From Isoptericola sp. AK164 (GTDB taxonomy: Bacteria > Actinomycetota > Actinomycetes > Actinomycetales > Cellulomonadaceae), in NCBI RefSeq assembly GCF_029643425.1, contig NZ_CP119106.1:2108001-2172000 (forward strand): a stretch of 64,000 bases of DNA, read 5' to 3'. Shown here one piece after another: positions 7,871 through 14,935 of this stretch (positions are counted from its first letter, which is position 1; each line of letters opens with the position of its first letter). The notes beneath the pieces are model-generated. The model searched no databases, had not been told where the DNA came from, and was given only the letters and a program-made list of their open reading frames with translations. A program made the position numbers and the translations under genes.

Positions 7871-8704
7871 GTGCTGATCTGCCTGCCGCCCTCCGAGGGC
7901 AAGACCCCCGCGCCCGTCGACGGCGCCCCCGCCGACCTGGCCACGCTCACGGCCCCGGGGCTCACCGCGCAGCGCGAGACCGTCCTGGACGCCCTCGCCG
8001 ACGCCAGCGCCCGCGAGGACGCCACCACCGTGCTCAAGGTCGGGACGAGCCTGGCCGACGAGGTCGCCCGGAACACCCGGCTGCGCTCCGCTCCCGCGGC
8101 CCCGGCGACCGAGGTCTACACCGGCGTCCTGTACGCGGCAGCCGGTCTCGGGGACCTGTCGGTCGAGGCGGCCGCCCGGGCGGCCGCCGACGTCCTGGTC
8201 TTCTCCGGGCTGTGGGGCGTCGTCGCCCCGACCGACCGGATCCCCGCCTACCGGCTCTCCATGGGCGTGTCCCTGCCCGGCGTCGGCGGGCTGGCCGCCG
8301 CGTGGCGGCCCCACCTGGAGGCCGCCCTGGCCGAGCGGGCCGCCGGGGACGTCGTCGTCGACTGCCGCTCGGCGGCCTACGTCTCCGCCTGGAAGCCCGC
8401 CACCACCGGCGACGGCGCGGCGGACTGGGTCACGATCCGCGTGGTGCGCGAGACCGACGGCGTGCGCTCGGTCGTCTCGCACCACGCCAAGCACACGCGC
8501 GGGGTGCTGACCGGCCACCTGCTGCGCCGCCCGGGGCCGCCCCCGACGTCGGCGGCCGAGCTGCTGGCGGCCGCCCGCGAGCTCGACGGCACGGTGATCG
8601 GCACCGAGGCCGGCACCGGCCTGAGCTACCGCATGCTGGCGGCCGAGCTGCACGAGGCCACCGGCCCGCGCCGCCCGCACACGCTGGAGCTCGTCATCTC
8701 CTGA
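7871..8704 (+). CDS. yaaA: YaaA-family peroxide stress protein
   Basis: 277 residues. E. coli YaaA is induced by OxyR and limits free iron during peroxide stress; the fold binds DNA. Seen: N-terminal LPPSEGKTP, LVFSGLWGVV (the conserved SGLYG-like motif), YRLSMGVSLPG, WKPATT and HHAKHTRG, all typical of the UPF0246/YaaA family. The GTG start has a TAGGGT box 6 bases upstream. It is divergent from the tautomerase gene, 94 bases away. No OxyR gene is in the window. Confidence 0.88.
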   Translation: MLICLPPSEGKTPAPVDGAPADLATLTAPGLTAQRETVLDALADASAREDATTVLKVGTSLADEVARNTRLRSAPAAPATEVYTGVLYAAAGLGDLSVEAAARAAADVLVFSGLWGVVAPTDRIPAYRLSMGVSLPGVGGLAAAWRPHLEAALAERAAGDVVVDCRSAAYVSAWKPATTGDGAADWVTIRVVRETDGVRSVVSHHAKHTRGVLTGHLLRRPGPPPTSAAELLAAARELDGTVIGTEAGTGLSYRMLAAELHEATGPRRPHTLELVIS

Positions 8705-8756
8705 GCGCCCGCCCCCCGCCCGAGCGGGACGCCCCCGATCGACGCAGACTGGCGCC

Positions 8757-9083
8757 ATGGCGTACGACGAGGAGCTGGCCGACCGGGTCCGGGAGTCCCT
8801 GTCGCCCCGGGACGGCCTGACCGAGCGGAAGATGTTCGGCGGCATCGCCTTCATGCTGTCGGGGAACATGGCGGCCGGGGTCCTGCGGGACGAGCTGATG
8901 GTGCGCGTGGGCCCCGACGGGTACGACGCGGCGCTGGCCGACGGGGCCGCCCCGATGACGATGGGCGAGCGGACGATGGGCGGCTTCGTGACGGTGGGCG
9001 CCGACCAGGTCGCCGACCCCGCGACGCTGGACGCCTGGGTCGCCCGGGGCGCCGACCACGCCGCCGCACTGCCGCCGAAGTGA
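8757..9083 (+). CDS. TfoX/Sxy N-terminal domain protein
   Basis: 108 residues, matching the TfoX N-terminal domain alone: RKMFGGIAFMLSGNMAAGV (residues 24-42), LMVRVGPDGYDAAL, and TMGERTMGGFVTV. In gamma-proteobacteria TfoX controls competence; single-domain actinobacterial homologues are uncharacterised, so no competence role should be assumed. A CAGACT hexamer lies 6 bases before the ATG. It lies 52 bases after yaaA on the same strand but probably has its own promoter. Confidence 0.85.
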   Translation: MAYDEELADRVRESLSPRDGLTERKMFGGIAFMLSGNMAAGVLRDELMVRVGPDGYDAALADGAAPMTMGERTMGGFVTVGADQVADPATLDAWVARGADHAAALPPK

Positions 9084-9098
9084 GCCTGCTCGCGCCGG

Positions 9099-9782
9099 TC
9101 AGTCCGCGGCAGGGTGCCCGACGGCGGTGACCTCGCGGTCGCCGTCGGCCCAGAGGCGCACGATCGACAGCGAGCACGGGGGCACCCGGAGCCGTCCCCA
9201 CCCGGCCGGCGGCGCGTCCAGCGCCCGTCCGACCACGGAGCGGATCACCGCGGCGTGCGCGACGACGACCGTGGTGCGACCGACCGTCCCGGCGGCCAGC
9301 TCGTCGACGGCCGGACCGACCCGCTCGCCCAGGTCCGCGTACGACTCCCCGTCCGGCGGGGCGAAGGATCCGCTCGTGACCCACTTGGCCAGGTCGCCCG
9401 GCCAGGACTCCTCGACCTGCTGCGGGGTCAACGACTCCCAGGCTCCGAACCGCACCTCGGCGAAGCGGTCGTCCGTCGCCACGTGCACGCCCAGCCGGCG
9501 GCCGATGGCCGCGGCCGTCTCCTGGGTGCGCACCATCGGCGAGGCCACCAGCAGCTCGGGGCGTGCGAGGTCGGCCCACCGCTCGGTGCCCAGCCGGAAG
9601 ACGGCGTCCGCCGCCTGGGCCGCCTGACGCCGTCCGACCGTGGTCAGGGACGGACCGGGCACGTCGCCGCCGGACAGCGCGCCGACCTCGGTCAACGGCG
9701 TCACGCCGTGCCGGACCAGGACGAGGGTCGCCGGCACCGCGCCGTCGTAGCGGGCCAGGGCTCCGGACGCGGGCCTGCGCAT
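9099..9782 (-). CDS. Histidine phosphatase family protein
   Basis: 227 residues. Phosphoglycerate mutase-like fold: the catalytic LVRHGVTPLTE (RHG) near residue 23, SPMVRTQETA, the acidic FAEVRFGAWESLT segment and the second histidine in VVVAHAAVIRSVVG. The ATG overlaps the stop of the upstream zinc-ribbon gene by one base (TGATG), so the genes are translationally coupled. In mycobacteria the gene at this position (Rv2228c) is an RNase HI-phosphatase fusion; here only about 15 residues precede the phosphatase domain, so the RNase H half is absent. Substrate unknown; alpha-ribazole phosphate is one family possibility. Confidence 0.87.
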   Translation of the reverse strand: MRRPASGALARYDGAVPATLVLVRHGVTPLTEVGALSGGDVPGPSLTTVGRRQAAQAADAVFRLGTERWADLARPELLVASPMVRTQETAAAIGRRLGVHVATDDRFAEVRFGAWESLTPQQVEESWPGDLAKWVTSGSFAPPDGESYADLGERVGPAVDELAAGTVGRTTVVVAHAAVIRSVVGRALDAPPAGWGRLRVPPCSLSIVRLWADGDREVTAVGHPAAD

Positions 9783-10522
9783 CAGGAGCCGTCGGGGTCG
9801 CGCACGAGGATCCGCCCGCACTCCTCGCAGCGCACCACCTGCTCGGGGGCCGCGCCGCGTGCCGCGGCCAGGTCGCCGGGGTTGAGCTCGAGGCGGCAGC
9901 CCTCGCACCGGTTGCCCCGCAGGGCGGCGGCGCCCAGCCCGCCGAGCTGGCTGCGCAGGCGGTCGTAGAGGGTCACCAGGCCGGCGTCGAGGCCGTCGGC
10001 GAGGCGGGCCCGCTCGGCCTTGACCTCGCGCGCCTCCGCGTCGATCTCGGCGAACGCGGCGTCGCGCTCCCCGGCCGCCTTCTCCTGGGCCGCGACCAGC
10101 TCGCCGTGGGCGGCCTCCACCTGGGCCAGCGACTCCTGGTGGGCCTCGAGCCGCTCCATGATCTCCAGCTCGGCCTCCTCCAGGACGTTCTGGCGGCGGG
10201 CGAGCGACTCGAGCTCGCTGACCACGGCCTGGGCGTCCTTGGCACCGAGCGCACCCGAGTCGAGCCGCTGCTGATCCCTGGTGGCACGCGTGCGCACCTG
10301 CTCGACGTCGACCTCGGCCTTGGTGACCTCGCGCTCGAGGTCCGCCACGGCGGTCCGCGAGTCGACGAGCGAGGAGTGCAGGTCCGCGAGCCGGTCGTCG
10401 AGCTCGGCGAGGGTGGTCAGCGAGGGGTGCTTACGGCGCTGGTGCGCGAGCTGCTGGAGCTTGGTGTCCAGCGCCTGGACCTGGAGCAGACGACGCTGGT
10501 CCTCGACGGGTGCGGTAGCCAT
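9782..10522 (-). CDS. Coiled-coil zinc-ribbon protein (Rv2229c-like)
   Basis: 246 residues. A long antiparallel coiled coil occupies most of the protein (about residues 10-190, rich in E, A, R and L heptads such as LAELDDRLADLHSSLVDSR). It ends in a four-cysteine zinc ribbon, CEGCRLELNPGDLAA...VRCEECGRILV. By context it is the middle gene of the conserved Nif3 - zinc ribbon - phosphatase operon found across actinobacteria (Rv2230c-Rv2229c-Rv2228c). Function is not established; a nucleic-acid-binding or scaffold role is a guess. Confidence 0.85.
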   Translation of the reverse strand: MATAPVEDQRRLLQVQALDTKLQQLAHQRRKHPSLTTLAELDDRLADLHSSLVDSRTAVADLEREVTKAEVDVEQVRTRATRDQQRLDSGALGAKDAQAVVSELESLARRQNVLEEAELEIMERLEAHQESLAQVEAAHGELVAAQEKAAGERDAAFAEIDAEAREVKAERARLADGLDAGLVTLYDRLRSQLGGLGAAALRGNRCEGCRLELNPGDLAAARGAAPEQVVRCEECGRILVRDPDGS

Positions 10523-10558
10523 GGACGGGGTCCTCTCGGTCTGCTCTTCAGGTGCCGG

Positions 10559-11431
10559 TCAGCGCTCCGGGCTCCCGAGACGGTGCGTCCACGGGTCGGT
10601 GACCAGAGTGCTCACCTTGGTGGTCACCGTACCGTCTCCCAGTCCGGTCGCGAGATCCGCGGCGGCGTAGGCCAGCCAGGGCCACTCCGAGGCGAAGTGG
10701 GCCACGTCGACCAGGTAGGGGGTGCCCGCCTGCGGCCGCTCGGGGTCGGGCGACTCGAAGGCGGCGCGCTCGCGCAGCTCGGAGGCCGGGTGGTGGCGCA
10801 GGTCGGCGGTGACGTACACGTCGGCGGCCGTGGCCCGCACGGCGTCGAACAGGGAGTCCCCGGACCCGCCGACCACGGCCGCCGTCGACACCGGCGCGTC
10901 CAGGTCCCCGGCCACGCGCACGCCCTGGGCGGTGGCGGGCAGCACCTGGGCGACCCGCTCGGCGAACTCGCGCAACGTCGTCGGGTGGTCCAGCCGGCCG
11001 ACCCGGCCCAGGCCGCGGTCGACGTCCTCGACGTGCGCCACGAGCGGACGCCGGTCGGTCAGCCCGACCAGGTCGGCCAGGGCGTCCGCGACCCCGCGCG
11101 GGGCGGAGTCGGCGTTGGTGTGCGCCACGTAGAGCCCGCACCCGGCGGTGAGGAGCCGGTGCACCACGGCACCCTTGAACGTGGTGGCCGCCACCGAGTG
11201 CACGCCCCGGAGGAACAGCGGGTGGTGGGTGACCACGAGGTCCGCTCCCCAGTCGACGGCCTCGGCGACGACGTCGGCCACCGGGTCCACGGCGAACAGC
11301 ACCTTGCGCACCGGCCGGGACGGGTCGCCCGTGACCAGCCCGACCGCGTCCCACCCCTCGGCCGTGGACGGCGGGTACAGGTCCTCCAGGACGGAGACGA
11401 CGTCGGCCAGCGTGGGCGGTGCAGCGTTCAT
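10559..11431 (-). CDS. Nif3-like dinuclear metal-centre protein
   Basis: 290 residues. Nif3/YbgI (GTP cyclohydrolase I type 2-like) family with two metal ions at the centre of a hexamer. Seen: N-terminal PPSTAEGWDAVGLVTGDPS, DLVVTHHPLFLRGV (HHP metal ligands near residue 72), CGLYVAHTNADSA (H-x-N-x-D) and the C-terminal DVAHFASEW histidine. The biochemical role is unsettled in the family. First gene of the three-gene operon; TAGGCT lies 7 bases before the ATG, a leaderless start. Confidence 0.9.
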   Translation of the reverse strand: MNAAPPTLADVVSVLEDLYPPSTAEGWDAVGLVTGDPSRPVRKVLFAVDPVADVVAEAVDWGADLVVTHHPLFLRGVHSVAATTFKGAVVHRLLTAGCGLYVAHTNADSAPRGVADALADLVGLTDRRPLVAHVEDVDRGLGRVGRLDHPTTLREFAERVAQVLPATAQGVRVAGDLDAPVSTAAVVGGSGDSLFDAVRATAADVYVTADLRHHPASELRERAAFESPDPERPQAGTPYLVDVAHFASEWPWLAYAAADLATGLGDGTVTTKVSTLVTDPWTHRLGSPER

Positions 11432-11438
11432 GCCCTCG

Positions 11439-11444
11439 AGCCTA
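11439..11444 (-). promoter_or_regulatory. -10 box (TAGGCT) of the Nif3-zinc ribbon-phosphatase operon
   Basis: TAGGCT on the minus strand ends 7 bases before the ATG at 11431. Confidence 0.45.
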
Positions 11445-11462
11445 GGACCTGCGGCGCCGGTG

Positions 11463-12881
11463 TCACTCCATGTCCTCGAGCTCCTTGTCGCGCGTCTCGG
11501 GCACGAAGCGCAGGACGAAGAACAACGAGGCGAGCGCCGCGATCGTGTAGAAGCCGTACGCGAACCACAGGCCGATCTCCGCCATGGACGGGAACGAGCT
11601 GGAGATGGCGAAGTTCGCCAGCCACTGCGCCGCGGCCGCGATGCCGAGCGCCGTGCCGCGGATCTTGTTGTTGAACATCTCGCCCAGCAGCACCCACACC
11701 GCCGGCCCCCACGACATCCCGAAGAAGACGACGAACAGGTTGGCGGCGATGAGGGCGACGATCCCGCCGGTGTCGCTGAGCACCGGCTCCAGCTCGCCGG
11801 CGTCGTTCGCGACCAGGGGCGCCTGGCTGAACACGATCGTCATCGTCCCGAGCGCGACGAACATCCCGGCCGACCCGATGGTGAGCAGCCGCCGTCGACC
11901 GATCCGGTCGATGAGCAGGATCGCCACGACGGTCACCACGATGTTGGTCACCGACGTGATGACGGTCTGCTGCAGCGCGTCGTCCTCGGTGAACCCGACC
12001 GCCTGCCACAGCGTCGAGGAGTAGTAGAAGATGACGTTGATCCCGACGAACTGCTGGAACACGCTCAGGGCGATGCCGATCCACACGATCGGCAGCAGGC
12101 CGCCGGTGGGCTTGACCAGGTCGCGCAGCGAGGTCGCCCGGTCACGGATGATCGTGCGACGGATCTCGCTGATGCGCTCGTCGACACCCTCGGTCAGCAC
12201 GCTGGAGAGGACCTCGCGCGCCTCCTTGTCTCGTCCCTGGTGGACGAGGAAGCGTGGCGACTCGGGGATGCTCAGAGCCAGGGCACCGTAGACGACGGCG
12301 GGGACCACCTCGGTGAAGAACATCCACCGCCAGGCCGCCAGGCCGAACCACAGCTCGTTCTCGGCGCCGCCCGCGGCGGCCGCGATCGCGTAGTCGCTGA
12401 GCAGCGCCACGAAGATGCCGGTGACGATCGCCATCTGCTGCAACGAGCCGAGGCGGCCGCGGATGTGCGCCGGCGAGATCTCGGCGATGTACGCCGGCGC
12501 GATCACCGACGCCGCGCCGACGCCGAGACCGCCGATGACCCGCCAGACGATCATGTCCACGGGCCCGAACGCGAACGTCGAACCGACCGCGGAGAGGGTG
12601 AACAGCGCCGAGGCGATCACCATCACGCGCACGCGGCCGATCTTGTCGGACAGCCGACCGGCGAAGTAGGCCCCGACCATGCAGCCGAGCAGGGCGGAGG
12701 AGACGACGAAACCGGTCACCCCGGCACCCATGCCGAAGTCCTCCTGCATGGGTGTGACGGCACCGTTGATGACCGCCGTGTCGAATCCGAAGAGGAAACC
12801 GCCCAGCGCCGCGGTGACCGCGAGCTGGATCACGCGTGCTGCGTGGAAACCCTGTTCATGGGTCTGAGTCGTGCCGGACAT
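11463..12881 (-). CDS. MFS sugar porter
   Basis: 472 residues, twelve predicted membrane helices, sugar:H+ symporter subfamily. Seen: GGFLFGFDTAVINGA at residues 27-41, GRLSDKIGRVRVM (RxGRR-type loop), PAYIAEISPAHIRGRLGSLQQ after helix 4, PESPRFLVHQGR before the central loop, QQFVGINVIFYYSSTLW (the QQ-x-x-GIN sugar-binding stretch), LIDRIGRRRLL and the C-terminal PETRDKELEDME. These are the diagnostic motifs of the xylose/glucose/arabinose porter group; the exact sugar cannot be told. It stands alone, on the same strand as its neighbours. It ends 32 bases before the Nif3 start. Confidence 0.93.
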   Translation of the reverse strand: MSGTTQTHEQGFHAARVIQLAVTAALGGFLFGFDTAVINGAVTPMQEDFGMGAGVTGFVVSSALLGCMVGAYFAGRLSDKIGRVRVMVIASALFTLSAVGSTFAFGPVDMIVWRVIGGLGVGAASVIAPAYIAEISPAHIRGRLGSLQQMAIVTGIFVALLSDYAIAAAAGGAENELWFGLAAWRWMFFTEVVPAVVYGALALSIPESPRFLVHQGRDKEAREVLSSVLTEGVDERISEIRRTIIRDRATSLRDLVKPTGGLLPIVWIGIALSVFQQFVGINVIFYYSSTLWQAVGFTEDDALQQTVITSVTNIVVTVVAILLIDRIGRRRLLTIGSAGMFVALGTMTIVFSQAPLVANDAGELEPVLSDTGGIVALIAANLFVVFFGMSWGPAVWVLLGEMFNNKIRGTALGIAAAAQWLANFAISSSFPSMAEIGLWFAYGFYTIAALASLFFVLRFVPETRDKELEDME

Positions 12882-12962
12882 CGTCGCCCTCCCGCCGCCG
12901 TCGCCAGGTGCGGCCAGGTTAGGCCCCTGCGGCCGTCACCGCCCGCTGACGGCGCGACGTCG

Positions 12963-14714
12963 CTACTTCGCCTCGTCGTACGCCGCCACGGCGGCGACCG
13001 TCAGCGGGAAGGCGACCGGGAAGTCGCCGAACATCAGCCGGCCGGCCTCGGCCGCGGCCTCGCGCACCTCGTGCGCCACCGCGTCGGCGAGCCCCGCCGG
13101 GGCGTGCACCACGACCTCGTCGTGGACGAAGAACACCAGGTGCGGACGGTCGGCGAACGGCGCGGGCGCCCGACCGGCGGGCCCGGCGGTACCGAGCGCC
13201 CACAGCCGGCGCCGGATCGAGGCGAGCCAGCACTCCGCCCACTCCGCGGCGGTGCCCTGGACCACGAAGTTGCGCGTGAACCGGCCCCACGCACGGGCCG
13301 AGGACCGCGCGAGGGTCGCCGCACCCTCCGCGGCGCCCTCCCCGAGCGCCCCGGACTGCGCCTCGTCCCAGGCCTGGCCGGGCGGTGGGGAGGACCGTCC
13401 CAGCCAGGTGGTCACCACGCCCCCGCCCTCACCGGTGGCCGCGGCGTCCTCCACCAGCCCCATCGCGTGCGGGAAGGCGCGCCGCAGCCGCGGCAGCACC
13501 TGCCCGCTGACGCCGGTGGTCCCGCCGTACAGCGCGCCGAGCATGCCCACCTTGGCGTGCTCGCGGGTGGCGACGGCACCGGAGGCCACGATGCCCGCGT
13601 ACAGGTCGCCGTCCCGCCCGGCACGCGCCATCGCCTCGTCGTGCGCCATCGCGGCCAGCACCCGCGGCTCGAGCTGGGCGGCGTCGGCCACGACGAGCAC
13701 CCAGCCGGGGTCGGCCCGCACGGCCCCGCGCACGCCCTTCGGCAGCTGCAGGGCGCCGCCGCCGGTGGAGGACCAGCGCCCGGTGACGACGCCCGCCACG
13801 ACGTAGTCGGTGCGGAACCGGTCGCCGCGGACCCACTGGTCGAGCCAGTGCCAGCCGTTGGCCGTCCACAACCGGTACAGGCTCTTGTACTCCAGCAGCG
13901 GCGCGACCACCGGGTGGTCGATCCGTTCGAGCTCCCCCTTGCGCAGGCTGCGGGCACCGACGCCCGCGTACTCCAGGGCCCGCAGCAGGTCCGGGTGGGA
14001 GTCGGGGTTGAGGGTCGGCGGGGCGTCCAGCGCGGCACGGACGTCGGCCACGAGCTCCTCCAGGCGGGCCGGGCGCTGCCCGGGCGTCGGCCGGGGTCCG
14101 AGGGCCTCGGTGAGGATCGCGTCGTGGACGTCGGCGCGCCAGGGCAGCCCCGCGTGGTGCATCTCGGCGGCCGCGAGCGCCCCGGCGGACTCGGCGGCGA
14201 GCAGCAGCCGCAGCCGGCCGGGGTCGGAGGAGCCGGCGACGGCGGCCCGCTGGACCTCGAGCTCGCGCTGCGGGTCCGCCCCGTCCGCGGGCGGGGCGGC
14301 CGGCGCGACGTCGTCGAGGTCGAACAGGGACTCGTGCTGCCGTGCGCGGACGACGGACGTGTCGCCCCCTCCCCCGGCCGCCGCCGGCTCGAGGGCGTCC
14401 CACGGGCCGGGCGGGGCCCCGGCCAGCTCCGTGGTGCGCGCGAGCTGCGAGGTGCGCAGCACGCGGTGGGCGAGCCGCAGGTCATGGGCGCGGTCGAGCC
14501 GCTCGCCGGCGGTCAGCAGCGCCGGGTACCACCGGTTGGTGTTGTCCCAGGTCCACCGCGGGTGGCCGGTCTCCTCGAGCCGGTGCACGACGGCGGGGAC
14601 GGCGTCGGCGTCGACGTCCTGCGGTGCCACGGCACCGGTGTCGGCCGGTGCGCCGTCGTCGGACGGGTGGACCCGGACCCGGCCGCCGGGAAGTCGCGTG
14701 AGGAGGACGTGCAC
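12963..14714 (-). CDS. PolA-like stand-alone DNA polymerase with degenerate exonuclease half
   Basis: 583 residues from GTG 14714, starting VHVLLTRLPGG; this length matches the actinobacterial 'bifunctional 3'-5' exonuclease/DNA polymerase' family, not PolA itself (about 900 residues, not in the window). C-terminal family A palm/fingers motifs are present: motif A VVADAAQLEPR (catalytic Asp), motif B REHAKVGMLGALYG (Arg, Lys and Tyr kept, but Leu where PolA has the Phe that stacks on the incoming nucleotide) and motif C FFVHDEVVVH. The N-terminal half shows no D-x-E exonuclease motif, so proofreading is unlikely. The role, probably in repair or damage tolerance, is inference. Confidence 0.82.
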   Translation of the reverse strand: MHVLLTRLPGGRVRVHPSDDGAPADTGAVAPQDVDADAVPAVVHRLEETGHPRWTWDNTNRWYPALLTAGERLDRAHDLRLAHRVLRTSQLARTTELAGAPPGPWDALEPAAAGGGGDTSVVRARQHESLFDLDDVAPAAPPADGADPQRELEVQRAAVAGSSDPGRLRLLLAAESAGALAAAEMHHAGLPWRADVHDAILTEALGPRPTPGQRPARLEELVADVRAALDAPPTLNPDSHPDLLRALEYAGVGARSLRKGELERIDHPVVAPLLEYKSLYRLWTANGWHWLDQWVRGDRFRTDYVVAGVVTGRWSSTGGGALQLPKGVRGAVRADPGWVLVVADAAQLEPRVLAAMAHDEAMARAGRDGDLYAGIVASGAVATREHAKVGMLGALYGGTTGVSGQVLPRLRRAFPHAMGLVEDAAATGEGGGVVTTWLGRSSPPPGQAWDEAQSGALGEGAAEGAATLARSSARAWGRFTRNFVVQGTAAEWAECWLASIRRRLWALGTAGPAGRAPAPFADRPHLVFFVHDEVVVHAPAGLADAVAHEVREAAAEAGRLMFGDFPVAFPLTVAAVAAYDEAK

Positions 14715-14842
14715 CGGGCGATCCTCCCGCACGCCTCCGACAGCGGCTCCCCGACCGGCACCGTGAGGTGCACGACAGACGGGTCGTCGGGCCGCCCACG
14801 ACCGTGCGGCCGCGGCACCCACCACTTACTCTGTGATGGCCC

Positions 14843-14935
14843 ATGACTGAGACGATCGAGACCAGCGCCCCGCCGGCGCCGAGGCACGCGGACGCCCCGC
14901 GCGGGACCGCACCTCGACGACGGTGCCCGGCGTGA
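14843..14935 (+). CDS. Possible 30-residue leader peptide of the kinase gene
   Basis: ATG 14843 opens a 30-codon frame (MTETIETSAPPAP...RRRCPA) whose TGA overlaps an in-frame GTG of the kinase as GTGA at 14932-14935. TACTCT at 14827-14832 would place the transcript start about 3-4 bases before this ATG, so a ribosome could translate it and re-initiate on the kinase. There is no recognisable domain. It could equally be untranslated sequence; coding is supported only by the overlap and promoter position. Confidence 0.3.
   Translation: MTETIETSAPPAPRHADAPRGTAPRRRCPA

Noticed and set aside
8757-9083. Competence regulator TfoX
   Set aside because: Only the N-terminal domain is present, and no competence genes are nearby; the domain name alone does not imply the function.
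11148-14846. A 1232-codon open frame on the plus strand
   Set aside because: It runs opposite the Nif3, transporter and polymerase genes, has shifted-codon composition (Pro/Arg/Gly/His-rich) and no domain. Long antisense frames are normal in DNA this rich in GC.
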